From assembly GCF_009823805.1 (NCBI RefSeq), contig NZ_WUEK01000005.1, positions 124,001-188,000 of the forward strand: DNA of 64,000 bases, written 5' to 3'. How positions within the stretch are numbered: the first letter of the stretch is position 1; every line of letters starts with the position of its first letter. The notes under the pieces are model-generated. The model saw only the letters and a list, made by a program, of their open reading frames with translations, did no database searches and was not told the origin of the DNA. Shown one piece after another: positions 1 through 7,327 of the stretch. The stretch is from Nocardioides flavescens (GTDB lineage: Bacteria; Actinomycetota; Actinomycetes; Propionibacteriales; Nocardioidaceae). The translations under genes were made by a program, and so were the position numbers.

Positions 1-906
1 ACCCACTTCAGCATCGTGAAGGCGGCGCGGCTGCTCGGGCTCGGCAGCGGCGCTGTGCGCCTGGTCGCGACCGGTGCCGACGGCCGCATGGACCCCGCGT
101 CGCTCTCGCGGGAGCTCGGCGCGCTCGCCCGCGACGGCGTCCACCCGATGGCCGTCGTGGCCACGGCCGGCACCACCGACCGCGGCTGCATCGACCCGCT
201 CGCCGAGGTCGCCGCCCTCACGCGTGCCCACGGGGCGTGGCTGCACGTCGACGCGGCGTACGGCTGCGGCCTGCTCGTCTCGCCGACCCGGCGTCACCTG
301 CTCGACGGCATCGAGCACGCGGACTCGGTGACCGTCGACTTCCACAAGAGCTTCTTCCAGCCGGTCGCCTCGAGCGCGGTGCTGGTGCGCCGCGGCGAGG
401 ACCTGCGGCACGTGACGTTCCACGCCGACTACCTCAACCCCCGCGAGGCGGTCGTGCCCAACCAGGTCGACAAGAGCCTGCAGACCACGCGGCGCTTCGA
501 CGCGCTCAAGCTCTGGCTGACGCTGCGTGCCAGCGGCGCGCAGGCGCTCGGCGAGCTGTTCGACGAGGTCGTCGACCGCGCCGGCGAGGTGCACCGACGG
601 CTGCGCCGCGACCCCGACTTCGAGGTGCTCGCGCCGGGATCGCTCAGCACGGTCCTGTTCCGCTTCCGACCCGCCGGGCTGCCCGAGGCCGTCGCCGACG
701 AGCTCAACCCGGCGGTGCGGCAGGCCCTGCTCGAGGAGGGGCGGGTGCTCGTCGCCACGACCAAGGTGGACGGTCGGCCGTGGCTCAAGCTGACGCTGCT
801 CAACCCCCAGGTCACGCTCGCCGATCTCGACGCCGTCGTCGAGGCCGTACGCCGCAGCGCCCGCCAGCACCTCGCCGCCCGCGCGCCCGAGGCGGTGGCG
901 GTGTGA
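1..906 (+). CDS. desA: PLP-dependent lysine/diamine decarboxylase, 5' truncated
   Basis: This is a pyridoxal-phosphate decarboxylase of the group II (aromatic-L-amino-acid/DesA) family. By context it probably decarboxylates lysine to cadaverine, the first step of desferrioxamine-type siderophore synthesis. The frame is open from base 1 and begins inside the conserved stretch THFSIVKAARLLGLG, so roughly the N-terminal third lies outside the window. The PLP-binding lysine is in VDFHKSFF, and the upstream DAAYG segment is the usual cofactor-binding aspartate region. The stop overlaps the GTG of desB (GTGA), so the genes are translationally coupled. From sequence alone it could act on another diamine precursor or amino acid; the hydroxylase and NIS synthetase downstream favour lysine. 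Any iron-box operator would lie upstream of the window. Confidence 0.85.
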   Translation, partial: THFSIVKAARLLGLGSGAVRLVATGADGRMDPASLSRELGALARDGVHPMAVVATAGTTDRGCIDPLAEVAALTRAHGAWLHVDAAYGCGLLVSPTRRHLLDGIEHADSVTVDFHKSFFQPVASSAVLVRRGEDLRHVTFHADYLNPREAVVPNQVDKSLQTTRRFDALKLWLTLRASGAQALGELFDEVVDRAGEVHRRLRRDPDFEVLAPGSLSTVLFRFRPAGLPEAVADELNPAVRQALLEEGRVLVATTKVDGRPWLKLTLLNPQVTLADLDAVVEAVRRSARQHLAARAPEAVAV

Positions 907-2216
907 GCACCCGCGACGAGGGCCACGTACACGACCTGGTCGGCATCGGCATCGGCCCGTTCAACCTCGGCCTCGCCTGCCTGGCCGACCCGTTGCCGCT
1001 CGACGCGGTCTTCCTCGACGCCGCCGACGGCTTCGACTGGCACCCCGGGATGATGCTGGAGGACGCGACCGTGCAGGTGCCGTTCCTGGCCGACCTGGTG
1101 ACGATGGCCGACCCGACCTCGCGGTTCTCCTTCCTCGCGCACCTGAAGGAGACCGGCCGGCTCTACTCGTTCTACATCCGCGAGAGCTTCTACCCCTTGC
1201 GCCGCGAGTACGCCGACTACTGCCGCTGGGCCGCCTCGATGCTCGACAGCCTGCGCTGGGGCCACCGCGTGACCCGCGTCGAGCACGACGGCGCGGCGTA
1301 CGTCGTCACGGCGGAGACCGCCGCCGACACCCGCCGCGTGCGCGGGCGCCACCTCGTGCTCGGCGTCGGCACCGTGCCGTCGGTGCCCGACGCGGTCGCC
1401 GGGCTCGACGGGCCGGTGCTGCACAGCAGCGACTACCTGCACCGGCGCGACGACCTGCGCCGCTCGCGCAGCATCACCGTCGTCGGCAGCGGACAGAGCG
1501 CCGCGGAGATCTACCTCGACCTCCTCGAGGGCATTCACGACGGCGGCTACCACCTGACCTGGCTGACGCGCTCGCCGCGCTTCTTCCCGATGGAGTACAC
1601 CAAGCTGACCCTCGAGATGACCTCGCCGGAGTGGGTCGACCACTTCCACGCGCTGCCCGCCGAGCAGCGCGACCGCCAGAACCGCGCCCAGCGCCACCTC
1701 CACAAGGGCATCAGCGGCGAGCTGGTCGACGCGATCTACGACACGCTCTACCGCAAGCGCAGCGTCGCGCCGGTGCCCACGACGCTCGCCACGTCGACCG
1801 CGCTGACGGGGGCGCGCTGGGACGGCTCGGCGTACCGCCTGGACCTGCGCCACGAGGAGCTCGGCACCGAGTTCGGCCTCGAGACCGAGGGGCTGGTGCT
1901 CGCCACCGGCTACCGCGCGCACGTGCCCGGCTTCCTCGAACCGGTGCGCGACCGGCTGCGCTTCGACGCCCGGGGGAGGTACGACGTCGCGCGCGACTTC
2001 ACGATCGACCTCGCCGACCGCGAGGTCTTCGTGCAGAACGCCGAGGAGCACACCCACGGCCTCACCGCCCCGGACCTCGGGATGGGTGCCCACCGCAACT
2101 CCCGCATCCTCGCCCAGGTGCTCGGTCGCGAGGTCTACCCGGTCGAGCGGCGCATCGCCTTCCAGGAGTTCGGTGTGCCCTCGGGTGCACTCGTCGCCGA
2201 GGAGGCGGCCCGATGA
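903..2216 (+). CDS. desB: Lysine/cadaverine N-hydroxylase (IucD/DesB-like)
   Basis: This is a flavin-dependent N-hydroxylating monooxygenase of 437 residues that would hydroxylate the terminal amine of cadaverine (or lysine) using NADPH and O2. The FAD-binding site GIGIGPFNLGLA lies near residues 14-25. A second Rossmann motif for NADPH is VVGSGQSAAEIY, and the C-terminal ATGYRA motif is typical of the family. The frame is open much further upstream, but the GTG at 903 overlaps the desA stop by four bases and gives the usual N-terminus and length. The stop at 2214-2216 overlaps the ATG of the next gene (ATGA). Gene order and coupling make it the second step of a hydroxamate siderophore pathway. 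Confidence 0.9.
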   Translation: MSTRDEGHVHDLVGIGIGPFNLGLACLADPLPLDAVFLDAADGFDWHPGMMLEDATVQVPFLADLVTMADPTSRFSFLAHLKETGRLYSFYIRESFYPLRREYADYCRWAASMLDSLRWGHRVTRVEHDGAAYVVTAETAADTRRVRGRHLVLGVGTVPSVPDAVAGLDGPVLHSSDYLHRRDDLRRSRSITVVGSGQSAAEIYLDLLEGIHDGGYHLTWLTRSPRFFPMEYTKLTLEMTSPEWVDHFHALPAEQRDRQNRAQRHLHKGISGELVDAIYDTLYRKRSVAPVPTTLATSTALTGARWDGSAYRLDLRHEELGTEFGLETEGLVLATGYRAHVPGFLEPVRDRLRFDARGRYDVARDFTIDLADREVFVQNAEEHTHGLTAPDLGMGAHRNSRILAQVLGREVYPVERRIAFQEFGVPSGALVAEEAAR

Positions 2217-4465
2217 CGTTCACGCACCCGACCGCCGTCGGCACCCACACCCTCGAGCCGCTCGACGTCGACCGGGACGCGGAGCTGCTCCACGGCTGGG
2301 TGACGCACCCGCGCTCGCGGTTCTGGGGGATGCTCGACGCCGACATCGACCGGGTCCGAGCGGAGTACGCCGCGATCGCGGCGAGCGGTCACCACCGGGC
2401 GTGGCTCGGCCGGGTCGACGGGGTGGCGGCGTACCTCGTCGAGACCTACGACCCCGCGCACAGCGAGCTCGCCGCGCACTACGACGTGCTGGACGGAGAC
2501 CTCGGCATGCACGTGCTGGTGGCGCCGACCGAGTCGCCGGTGCGCGGCTTCACCGACGCGGTCTTCGAGACCGTGATGGCGTTCTGCGACGGCCCGCTGC
2601 GCGCCCGGCGGGTCGTGGTCGAGCCCGACGAGCGCAACGACGCGGTGCGCGCCAAGAACGTCGCCGCCGGGTTCGTCGAGGGCCGGGTCGTCGATCTGCA
2701 CGACAAGCGGGCGGTGCTGTCGTTCCGCGCCCGTCCGCCGCTCGCGCACCTGCGGGTCGACCACCTCGCCGTCGCGCAGCGGCACCTGGTGACCAAGGCG
2801 CTCACGGAGTTCGCGCACGAGCGGCTGGTCGCGCCGGAGCGCGTCGGGGCGGGGTGGCGACTCGTCACCGGCGGGTCGACGTACGACTTCGACGCGGAGG
2901 TGCTGCCGCTCGAGCACTGGGCGGTCGACCCGGCCTCCGTGCGCCGCACGGTCGACGGCGAGCCGACCGACCTCGACGTCCTCGACCTGGTCAGCGAGCT
3001 GCAGCCACTGCTGGGCATCCCCGACGAGCTGGTCGGCACCTACCTCGAGGAGCTGTCGAGCACGCTCGCGAGCGCGATGTGGAAGCGGCGCCACTCCACG
3101 CTCAGCGCGCGCGACCTGGTCGACGCCGACTTCCAGACCGTCGAGGCGGCGATGAGCGAGGGGCACCCGTCGTTCGTCGCCAACAACGGTCGGATCGGGT
3201 TCGGCGTCGACGACCACGACCGCTACGCCCCCGAGTCCGGGCGCCCGGTGCGCCTGGAGTGGGTCGCCGCGCGGCGGGACGCGACCCACCTCGCGCTCGG
3301 CGCCGGCGTCTCGGCCGGCGACGTCCAGCCCGGCGAGGTCGTCGAACGGATGCGCGAGCGCGGCCTCGACCCCGAGCAGTACGTCGCCGTGCCGGTCCAC
3401 CCCTGGCAGCTCGAGCACCGGCTCGCGGTCACCTTCGCGCCCGACGTGGCCCGGGGCGACCTCGTGCCGCTCGGACCGACGACGAGCCGCTACCAGGCGC
3501 AGCAGTCGATCCGGACCTTCTTCGACCTCGACCACCCCGAGCGGCCCTACGTGAAGGTCGCGCTGGCCATCCAGAACATGGGGTTCCTGCGCGGCCTGTC
3601 GCCGGCGTACATGCGGGTGACGCCGGCGATCAACGACTGGGTGCACGAGGTCGTCTCCGGGGACCCGCTGCTCGGCGACTGCGGCTTCTCGGTGCTGCGC
3701 GAGATCGCCTCGGTCGGCTACACCGGCGACGCCTACCACCGCGCCGCGCCGCCGTCGCCGCACCGCAAGATGGTCGCGGCGCTGTGGCGCGAGAGCCCCG
3801 TGCCGTCGCTCGCGCCCGGCGAGCGGCTCGCGACGATGGCCTCGCTGCTGCACCGCGACGCCGACGGCCGCCCGCTCGTCGTCGAGCTCGTGCGGGCGTC
3901 GGGGCTGCCGGTCGAGACCTGGGTCGCGGCGTACCTCCGCGCCTACCTGCGGCCCCTGCTCCACTGCCTGCGGGTGCACGATCTGGCCTTCATGCCGCAC
4001 GGCGAGAACCTCATCCTCGTGCTGCGCGACCACGTGCCGGTCCGCGCGGTCATGAAGGACATCGGCGAGGAGGTCGGCGTGCTCGCCGACCGCCCGGTGC
4101 CCGCCGGGATCGAGCGGATCCGCCAGGCCGTCGACGACGAGTCGGCCGCGCTGTGCATCCAGACCGACGTCTTCGACGGGGTGCTGCGCCACCTGTGCGC
4201 GATCCTCGACGGCGCCGGCGAGCTGCCGGCCGCGGAGTTCTGGCGGCTCGTCGCCGACTGCGTCCACGAGCACCGCGACGACACCGGCGCCGCCGGCCGC
4301 GACCTCGACCTGTTCGCGCCGTCGTTCCCGCACTCCTGCCTCAACCGGCTGCAGCTGCGCGACACCCGCCAGATGGTCGACCTCGCCGACCTCGACGCCT
4401 CGCTGATGTACGCCGGACGGATGCCCAACCCCCTCGCCGCCCACGCCCGCGTGTCTGCCGGCTGA
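2213..4465 (+). CDS. Fused N-acyltransferase (DesC) / NIS siderophore synthetase (DesD)
   Basis: This 750-residue protein has two domains. Residues 1-175 are a GNAT acyltransferase of the IucB/DesC type (WVTHPRSRFWGM near the N-terminus, VVVEPDERNDAVRAKN in the acyl-CoA fold) that would acylate hydroxycadaverine. Residues 177-750 are an IucA/IucC-family synthetase (GHPSFVANNGRIGFG, TSRYQAQQSIRTFF, VPVHPWQ, HGENLILVL) that adenylates succinyl units and joins or cyclises them. In Streptomyces desC and desD are separate genes; here there is no stop and no internal start with a ribosome site between them. The ATG at 2213 overlaps the desB stop. No receptor or exporter gene follows within the window. 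The exact product could be desferrioxamine E, B or a bisucaberin-like dimer, which sequence cannot settle. Confidence 0.9.
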   Translation: MTFTHPTAVGTHTLEPLDVDRDAELLHGWVTHPRSRFWGMLDADIDRVRAEYAAIAASGHHRAWLGRVDGVAAYLVETYDPAHSELAAHYDVLDGDLGMHVLVAPTESPVRGFTDAVFETVMAFCDGPLRARRVVVEPDERNDAVRAKNVAAGFVEGRVVDLHDKRAVLSFRARPPLAHLRVDHLAVAQRHLVTKALTEFAHERLVAPERVGAGWRLVTGGSTYDFDAEVLPLEHWAVDPASVRRTVDGEPTDLDVLDLVSELQPLLGIPDELVGTYLEELSSTLASAMWKRRHSTLSARDLVDADFQTVEAAMSEGHPSFVANNGRIGFGVDDHDRYAPESGRPVRLEWVAARRDATHLALGAGVSAGDVQPGEVVERMRERGLDPEQYVAVPVHPWQLEHRLAVTFAPDVARGDLVPLGPTTSRYQAQQSIRTFFDLDHPERPYVKVALAIQNMGFLRGLSPAYMRVTPAINDWVHEVVSGDPLLGDCGFSVLREIASVGYTGDAYHRAAPPSPHRKMVAALWRESPVPSLAPGERLATMASLLHRDADGRPLVVELVRASGLPVETWVAAYLRAYLRPLLHCLRVHDLAFMPHGENLILVLRDHVPVRAVMKDIGEEVGVLADRPVPAGIERIRQAVDDESAALCIQTDVFDGVLRHLCAILDGAGELPAAEFWRLVADCVHEHRDDTGAAGRDLDLFAPSFPHSCLNRLQLRDTRQMVDLADLDASLMYAGRMPNPLAAHARVSAG

Positions 4466-4475
4466 CGGCGTGCCC

Positions 4476-4544
4476 CGGTGGACGAGCGCCCGGTGGTTGA
4501 GCGCCCGGTGGTTGAGGAAGGACGAAGTCCTGTCTCGAGACCAC
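4476..4544 (+). repeat. 15-bp tandem units plus a 38-bp dispersed palindromic repeat
   Basis: After the siderophore operon a 15-base unit (CGGTGGTTGAGCGCC) occurs in tandem at 4476-4490 and 4491-4505, the first copy reading GGACG for GGTTG. The third unit starts a 38-base element (4507-4544) containing the hairpin AGGAC-GAA-GTCCT. The same element occurs in reverse orientation at 46136-46173 with three differences; two of them are paired changes in the hairpin stem. It sits in a noncoding gap and may also serve as a transcription stop for the operon. Confidence 0.75.
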
Positions 4545-4587
4545 GATCGGAGGGCAACTCCTCGACCGCTCCACGCGTCCACCACGC

Positions 4588-5406
4588 ATGAGAGTGCTGG
4601 CGGCTGTGGTCGTCCTTGCTGTCTACCTCGTGTCCGGCTGCTCGGACGACGCGCCCGGTGCCTCGTTGCCACGCGAGGCCACGTCGAGTGACGCGAGTTC
4701 GCCGACTCCGACGACGTCCTCGACGGTCGCGTCCGCGAAGCCGCAGCGGACGAGGGTCCCGGACGTCCTCGGTCGGTCTCGCGACGCAGCGCAGACCCGA
4801 TTGCGCGCCGCCGGTCTCGAGCCTCGGTCCATCAAGGTGCCGGGAGCGACGTGCGAGCCCGAGGGCACGGTCTTCGAACAACGACCCGCACCGGGCCGGA
4901 CGTTGCCCGCCGGGTCGGTCGTCGTGCTCCGGGTCAACGCAGAGGTGGACCTCGAGGCCTGCGACCTCGACCTCCCGCCGGCGTCGCTCGACGACCAGAG
5001 GGTGGCCGACCTGTTCGTCGCCTTCGCCCGGGGCCGGCGCGACTCGATCCCGGCTGACGCGCCCGTGGACGTCTACCTCGGCGGGCGGCTCGCCTCCACC
5101 ATCGACAACGACCTGCTCGGCGAGCGAGCCGAGTGGGGGGTGTGCACCGAGCCGGGGTACGCCGGCAGGGTCTGTCCCTTGTCGCCGCTCGACGTGCTGC
5201 GAGACCACCGGGGCGAGCTGGTGGTCACGTCGGCCCCGCCGAGTCATCCCTGCCTGCACGGTGACCAGCCCCTGCCCGACCGAGATGGGGTCGCAGTCAT
5301 CGCAGCCGCCACCCCCAGGTCCTGCGTCGACTACTTCGCGGTCGAGCTCGGGATCAACGACGTGGGACAGATCGGTCGGGTCAACCTGGTGCTGACCGAG
5401 CCGTAG
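4588..5406 (+). CDS. PASTA-domain lipoprotein
   Basis: This is a 272-residue secreted lipoprotein. Residues 1-18 form a short signal peptide ending in the lipobox LVSGC, with Cys18 as the lipidation site, followed by a Ser/Thr/Ala-rich linker. A single PASTA domain spans about residues 50-112 (VPDVLGRSRDAAQTRLRAAG; FEQRPAPGRTLPAGSVV), the fold that binds muropeptides in Ser/Thr kinases and PBPs, but there is no kinase or transpeptidase part. The remaining 150 residues contain four cysteines and match nothing I recognise. It is monocistronic between a repeat and the next gene. A role as a cell-wall-associated sensor or binding protein is inference from the PASTA domain only. Confidence 0.75.
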   Translation: MRVLAAVVVLAVYLVSGCSDDAPGASLPREATSSDASSPTPTTSSTVASAKPQRTRVPDVLGRSRDAAQTRLRAAGLEPRSIKVPGATCEPEGTVFEQRPAPGRTLPAGSVVVLRVNAEVDLEACDLDLPPASLDDQRVADLFVAFARGRRDSIPADAPVDVYLGGRLASTIDNDLLGERAEWGVCTEPGYAGRVCPLSPLDVLRDHRGELVVTSAPPSHPCLHGDQPLPDRDGVAVIAAATPRSCVDYFAVELGINDVGQIGRVNLVLTEP

Positions 5407-5466
5407 CCGAGCCGCGCGGCCAGCACGGCTTCCGCGCGCCTACGGGCCGCAGAGCGCCGGGCACCC

Positions 5467-5472
5467 TAGCCT
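5467..5472 (+). promoter_or_regulatory. -10 hexamer TAGCCT, leaderless-type spacing
   Basis: TAGCCT ends six bases before the ATG at 5479, so transcription would start at or next to the start codon. No Shine-Dalgarno sequence is present. No clear -35 is seen. Confidence 0.5.
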
Positions 5473-5478
5473 GCGAAC

Positions 5479-6063
5479 ATGCCTTCCCCTTCAGCAACAC
5501 AGGCCACACGGAAGCGTCAGCGGTCGGTCCGCATGACGGTCGCCGTCGGCCTGATCGTGCTCGCCGCGCTCGCCGTCGTCGGCGCGGCCCTGAGCGGCTC
5601 GTGGCTCGTCGTCACGATCGCCGCGGTGCTGAGCGTCGTCCTGGGGGCCGCGGCCACCCGGATCACCCACACCGAGCTCGTCGAGTCGCGCGTCGCGGCC
5701 GCCAAGGACCGGGCGATCCAGGCGAAGGCCTACCTCCTGATCCACGAGGAGCGCTCTGCCGAGGACGCCGACTACCTGCAGCAGGTGCGCGCCCGGCTCG
5801 CCGAGCGCGAGCAGTCGCTCGACGAGCTCGAGCAGGCGCTGTCGCTCTCGCAGCGCCGTGCGGCCACCTCGCTGCGCAGCCGCAACGCCGAGGGGCGGCG
5901 CGCCGCCGCCCTCGAGGCCAAGCTCGTCGAGACCGAGGCGCTCGTCGCCGCCGACCGGCTCCGCATCGCCGAGCTCGAGGCCGAGGCCGACACGCTCCGC
6001 TCCGAGCTGCACGCGGTCACCGCCGCCTGGCACGCCGCCGAGCACCAGCGCAAGCACGCCTGA
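5479..6063 (+). CDS. Membrane protein with C-terminal coiled coil, function unknown
   Basis: This is a 194-residue protein. After a basic N-terminus (residues 1-18) come two closely spaced hydrophobic segments, about 20-40 and 44-60. About 110 residues rich in Glu, Ala, Arg and Leu then show heptad spacing typical of a long coiled coil (for example RARLAEREQSLDELEQALSL). The layout resembles membrane-anchored coiled-coil proteins of actinobacteria, but I recognise no named family. The ATG is the only plausible start and follows a leaderless-type -10 element. It stands alone between the PASTA lipoprotein and the GNAT gene on the same strand. Confidence 0.65.
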   Translation: MPSPSATQATRKRQRSVRMTVAVGLIVLAALAVVGAALSGSWLVVTIAAVLSVVLGAAATRITHTELVESRVAAAKDRAIQAKAYLLIHEERSAEDADYLQQVRARLAEREQSLDELEQALSLSQRRAATSLRSRNAEGRRAAALEAKLVETEALVAADRLRIAELEAEADTLRSELHAVTAAWHAAEHQRKHA

Positions 6064-6143
6064 CGCCTCACCACCGCCTCGTCGACGGCGCGCTCCCGCA
6101 CTGCGGGGGCGCGCCGTTCGCGTGTGGGGGAGGATGGTCGATC

Positions 6144-7172
6144 GTGATCCCCGAGGAGAGCCGCTTCGAGCCCGACCCGACCGAGCTGGTCGAGGAGCCG
6201 GCGGCCCTTCCGTCCGACTGGACCATCGGCGTACCCGACGCCGACGACCCGGCCGACGTCGACCGGCTGACCGCGCTGCTGCGCGCCCACGAGGCCGCCG
6301 GCCGCGGCTGGCCCGGCAGCGACCGCGACGAGGTGCTCGTCGAGGTCGCCGGGCTGCGCACCCGGCAGAACGTCGTCGTCCGCGACGCGAGCGGGCTGGC
6401 CCGGGCCTGGGGCAGCGTCCACGACCGGGCCAGCGGGCGGATGCTGTTCGTGCACGTCGTCGACCGCGACCTCGACGAGCGCACCGGCCGCGCCTGCTCC
6501 GACGTCCTCGTCGAGTGGGCCGTCGGACAGGCCCGCGAGGTGGGTGCCGCCCGGGGGCTCGACGTGCAGCAGATCGACACCGGGGCCTACGTCGACGACG
6601 AGCGCCAGCACCGCTGGCTCGCCGCGGCCGGGTTCGCCCAGGTGCGCACCTGGTGGCAGATGAGCCGCCCGGTCACTGCCGACGAGGCCGGTCTGGTCGA
6701 CGACCCGGCCCGCTGGGAGCGCGACGGCGTCGTCGTCCGGCTCGCCGACGGCGAGGACGACTGGCGGACGGTGCACGAGGTGCTCGAGACGGCGTTCACC
6801 GACCACTTCAACTCCAAGCCCGAGACCTTCGACGAGTTCCTCTTCCGCCTGCGCGAGGACCCCGGCCACCGCTGGGACCACTGGTGGCTCGCCCTCCTCG
6901 GCGACCAGCCTGTCGGCGCGCTGGTTGCCACCGACACCGGCAGCGGGTCCTACGTCGCCTACATCGGGACCGTCGAGGCGGCCCGCGGTCGCGGCGTCGC
7001 CAAGGGACTGCTGCGCACCGTCATCGCCGACGCCGCCGCCCGCGGCCGGACCAAGGTCGGCCTCGAGGTCGACGCCGACAGCCCGACCGGCGCCGACCGC
7101 CTCTACCGCGGCCTCGGCTGGGAGATCTCCTACGTCACCCAGTCGTGGCACCGCGACGTCCCCGTCCGCTGA
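6144..7172 (+). CDS. Tandem GNAT-domain N-acetyltransferase
   Basis: This 342-residue protein has two GNAT folds. The first covers about residues 20-165; its acetyl-CoA loop is degenerate (RTGRACSDVLVEWAVG). The second covers about 190-335 and has a canonical motif A loop, EAARGRGVAKGLLRTVIADA, followed by LEVDADSPTGADRLYRGLGW. The two-domain layout is that of mycothiol synthase (MshD)-like proteins, but residues specific to MshD are not evident, so the substrate is unknown. The GTG at 6144 was chosen because GGGAGGA lies at a good distance upstream; the frame continues open further 5' without a better start. A large inverted repeat follows the gene. Confidence 0.75.
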   Translation: MIPEESRFEPDPTELVEEPAALPSDWTIGVPDADDPADVDRLTALLRAHEAAGRGWPGSDRDEVLVEVAGLRTRQNVVVRDASGLARAWGSVHDRASGRMLFVHVVDRDLDERTGRACSDVLVEWAVGQAREVGAARGLDVQQIDTGAYVDDERQHRWLAAAGFAQVRTWWQMSRPVTADEAGLVDDPARWERDGVVVRLADGEDDWRTVHEVLETAFTDHFNSKPETFDEFLFRLREDPGHRWDHWWLALLGDQPVGALVATDTGSGSYVAYIGTVEAARGRGVAKGLLRTVIADAAARGRTKVGLEVDADSPTGADRLYRGLGWEISYVTQSWHRDVPVR

Positions 7173-7204
7173 GCCCGCCCGCCCTCGTCCAGCTCGGTAC
7201 CGGG

Positions 7205-7292
7205 CGGTACTCACCGACGTTCGGTCGGTAGTCACCGACGTTCCGGGGCCCTGAGACACCTCTCAGCCCCCCGGAACGTCGGTGACTACCGA
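7205..7292. repeat. Large inverted repeat with perfect 24-bp arms
   Basis: The arms 7225-7248 and 7269-7292 are perfect reverse complements (TCGGTAGTCACCGACGTTCC continuing GGGG). The 20-base loop holds a further CTGAG/CTCAG stem. A degenerate extra copy of the left arm lies directly upstream (7205-7222), 21 bases away. It fills the gap between two genes on the same strand and could terminate the GNAT transcript, but its size and the extra half-copy are more than a simple terminator needs. Confidence 0.85.
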
Positions 7293-7315
7293 TCCGGGCA
7301 CGCGGGACCACGCCC

Positions 7316-7321
7316 TAACCT
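7316..7321 (+). promoter_or_regulatory. -10 hexamer TAACCT, leaderless-type spacing
   Basis: TAACCT ends six bases before the GTG at 7328. The hexamer lies just downstream of the large inverted repeat, so the repeat's right arm occupies the place of a -35 region. Confidence 0.5.
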
Positions 7322-7327
7322 GGCCGG

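Noticed and set aside
237..902. Upstream extension of the hydroxylase frame through desA
   Set aside because: The extension is Arg/Pro-rich and out of frame with the real decarboxylase; GTG 903 with its four-base overlap gives the normal hydroxylase N-terminus.
2135..4672. Very long minus-strand open frame (845 codons) opposite the fused desCD gene
   Set aside because: It is the mirror of a GC-rich gene; its composition is Arg/Val/Gly/His-heavy with no domain, and the plus-strand frame has clear motifs throughout.
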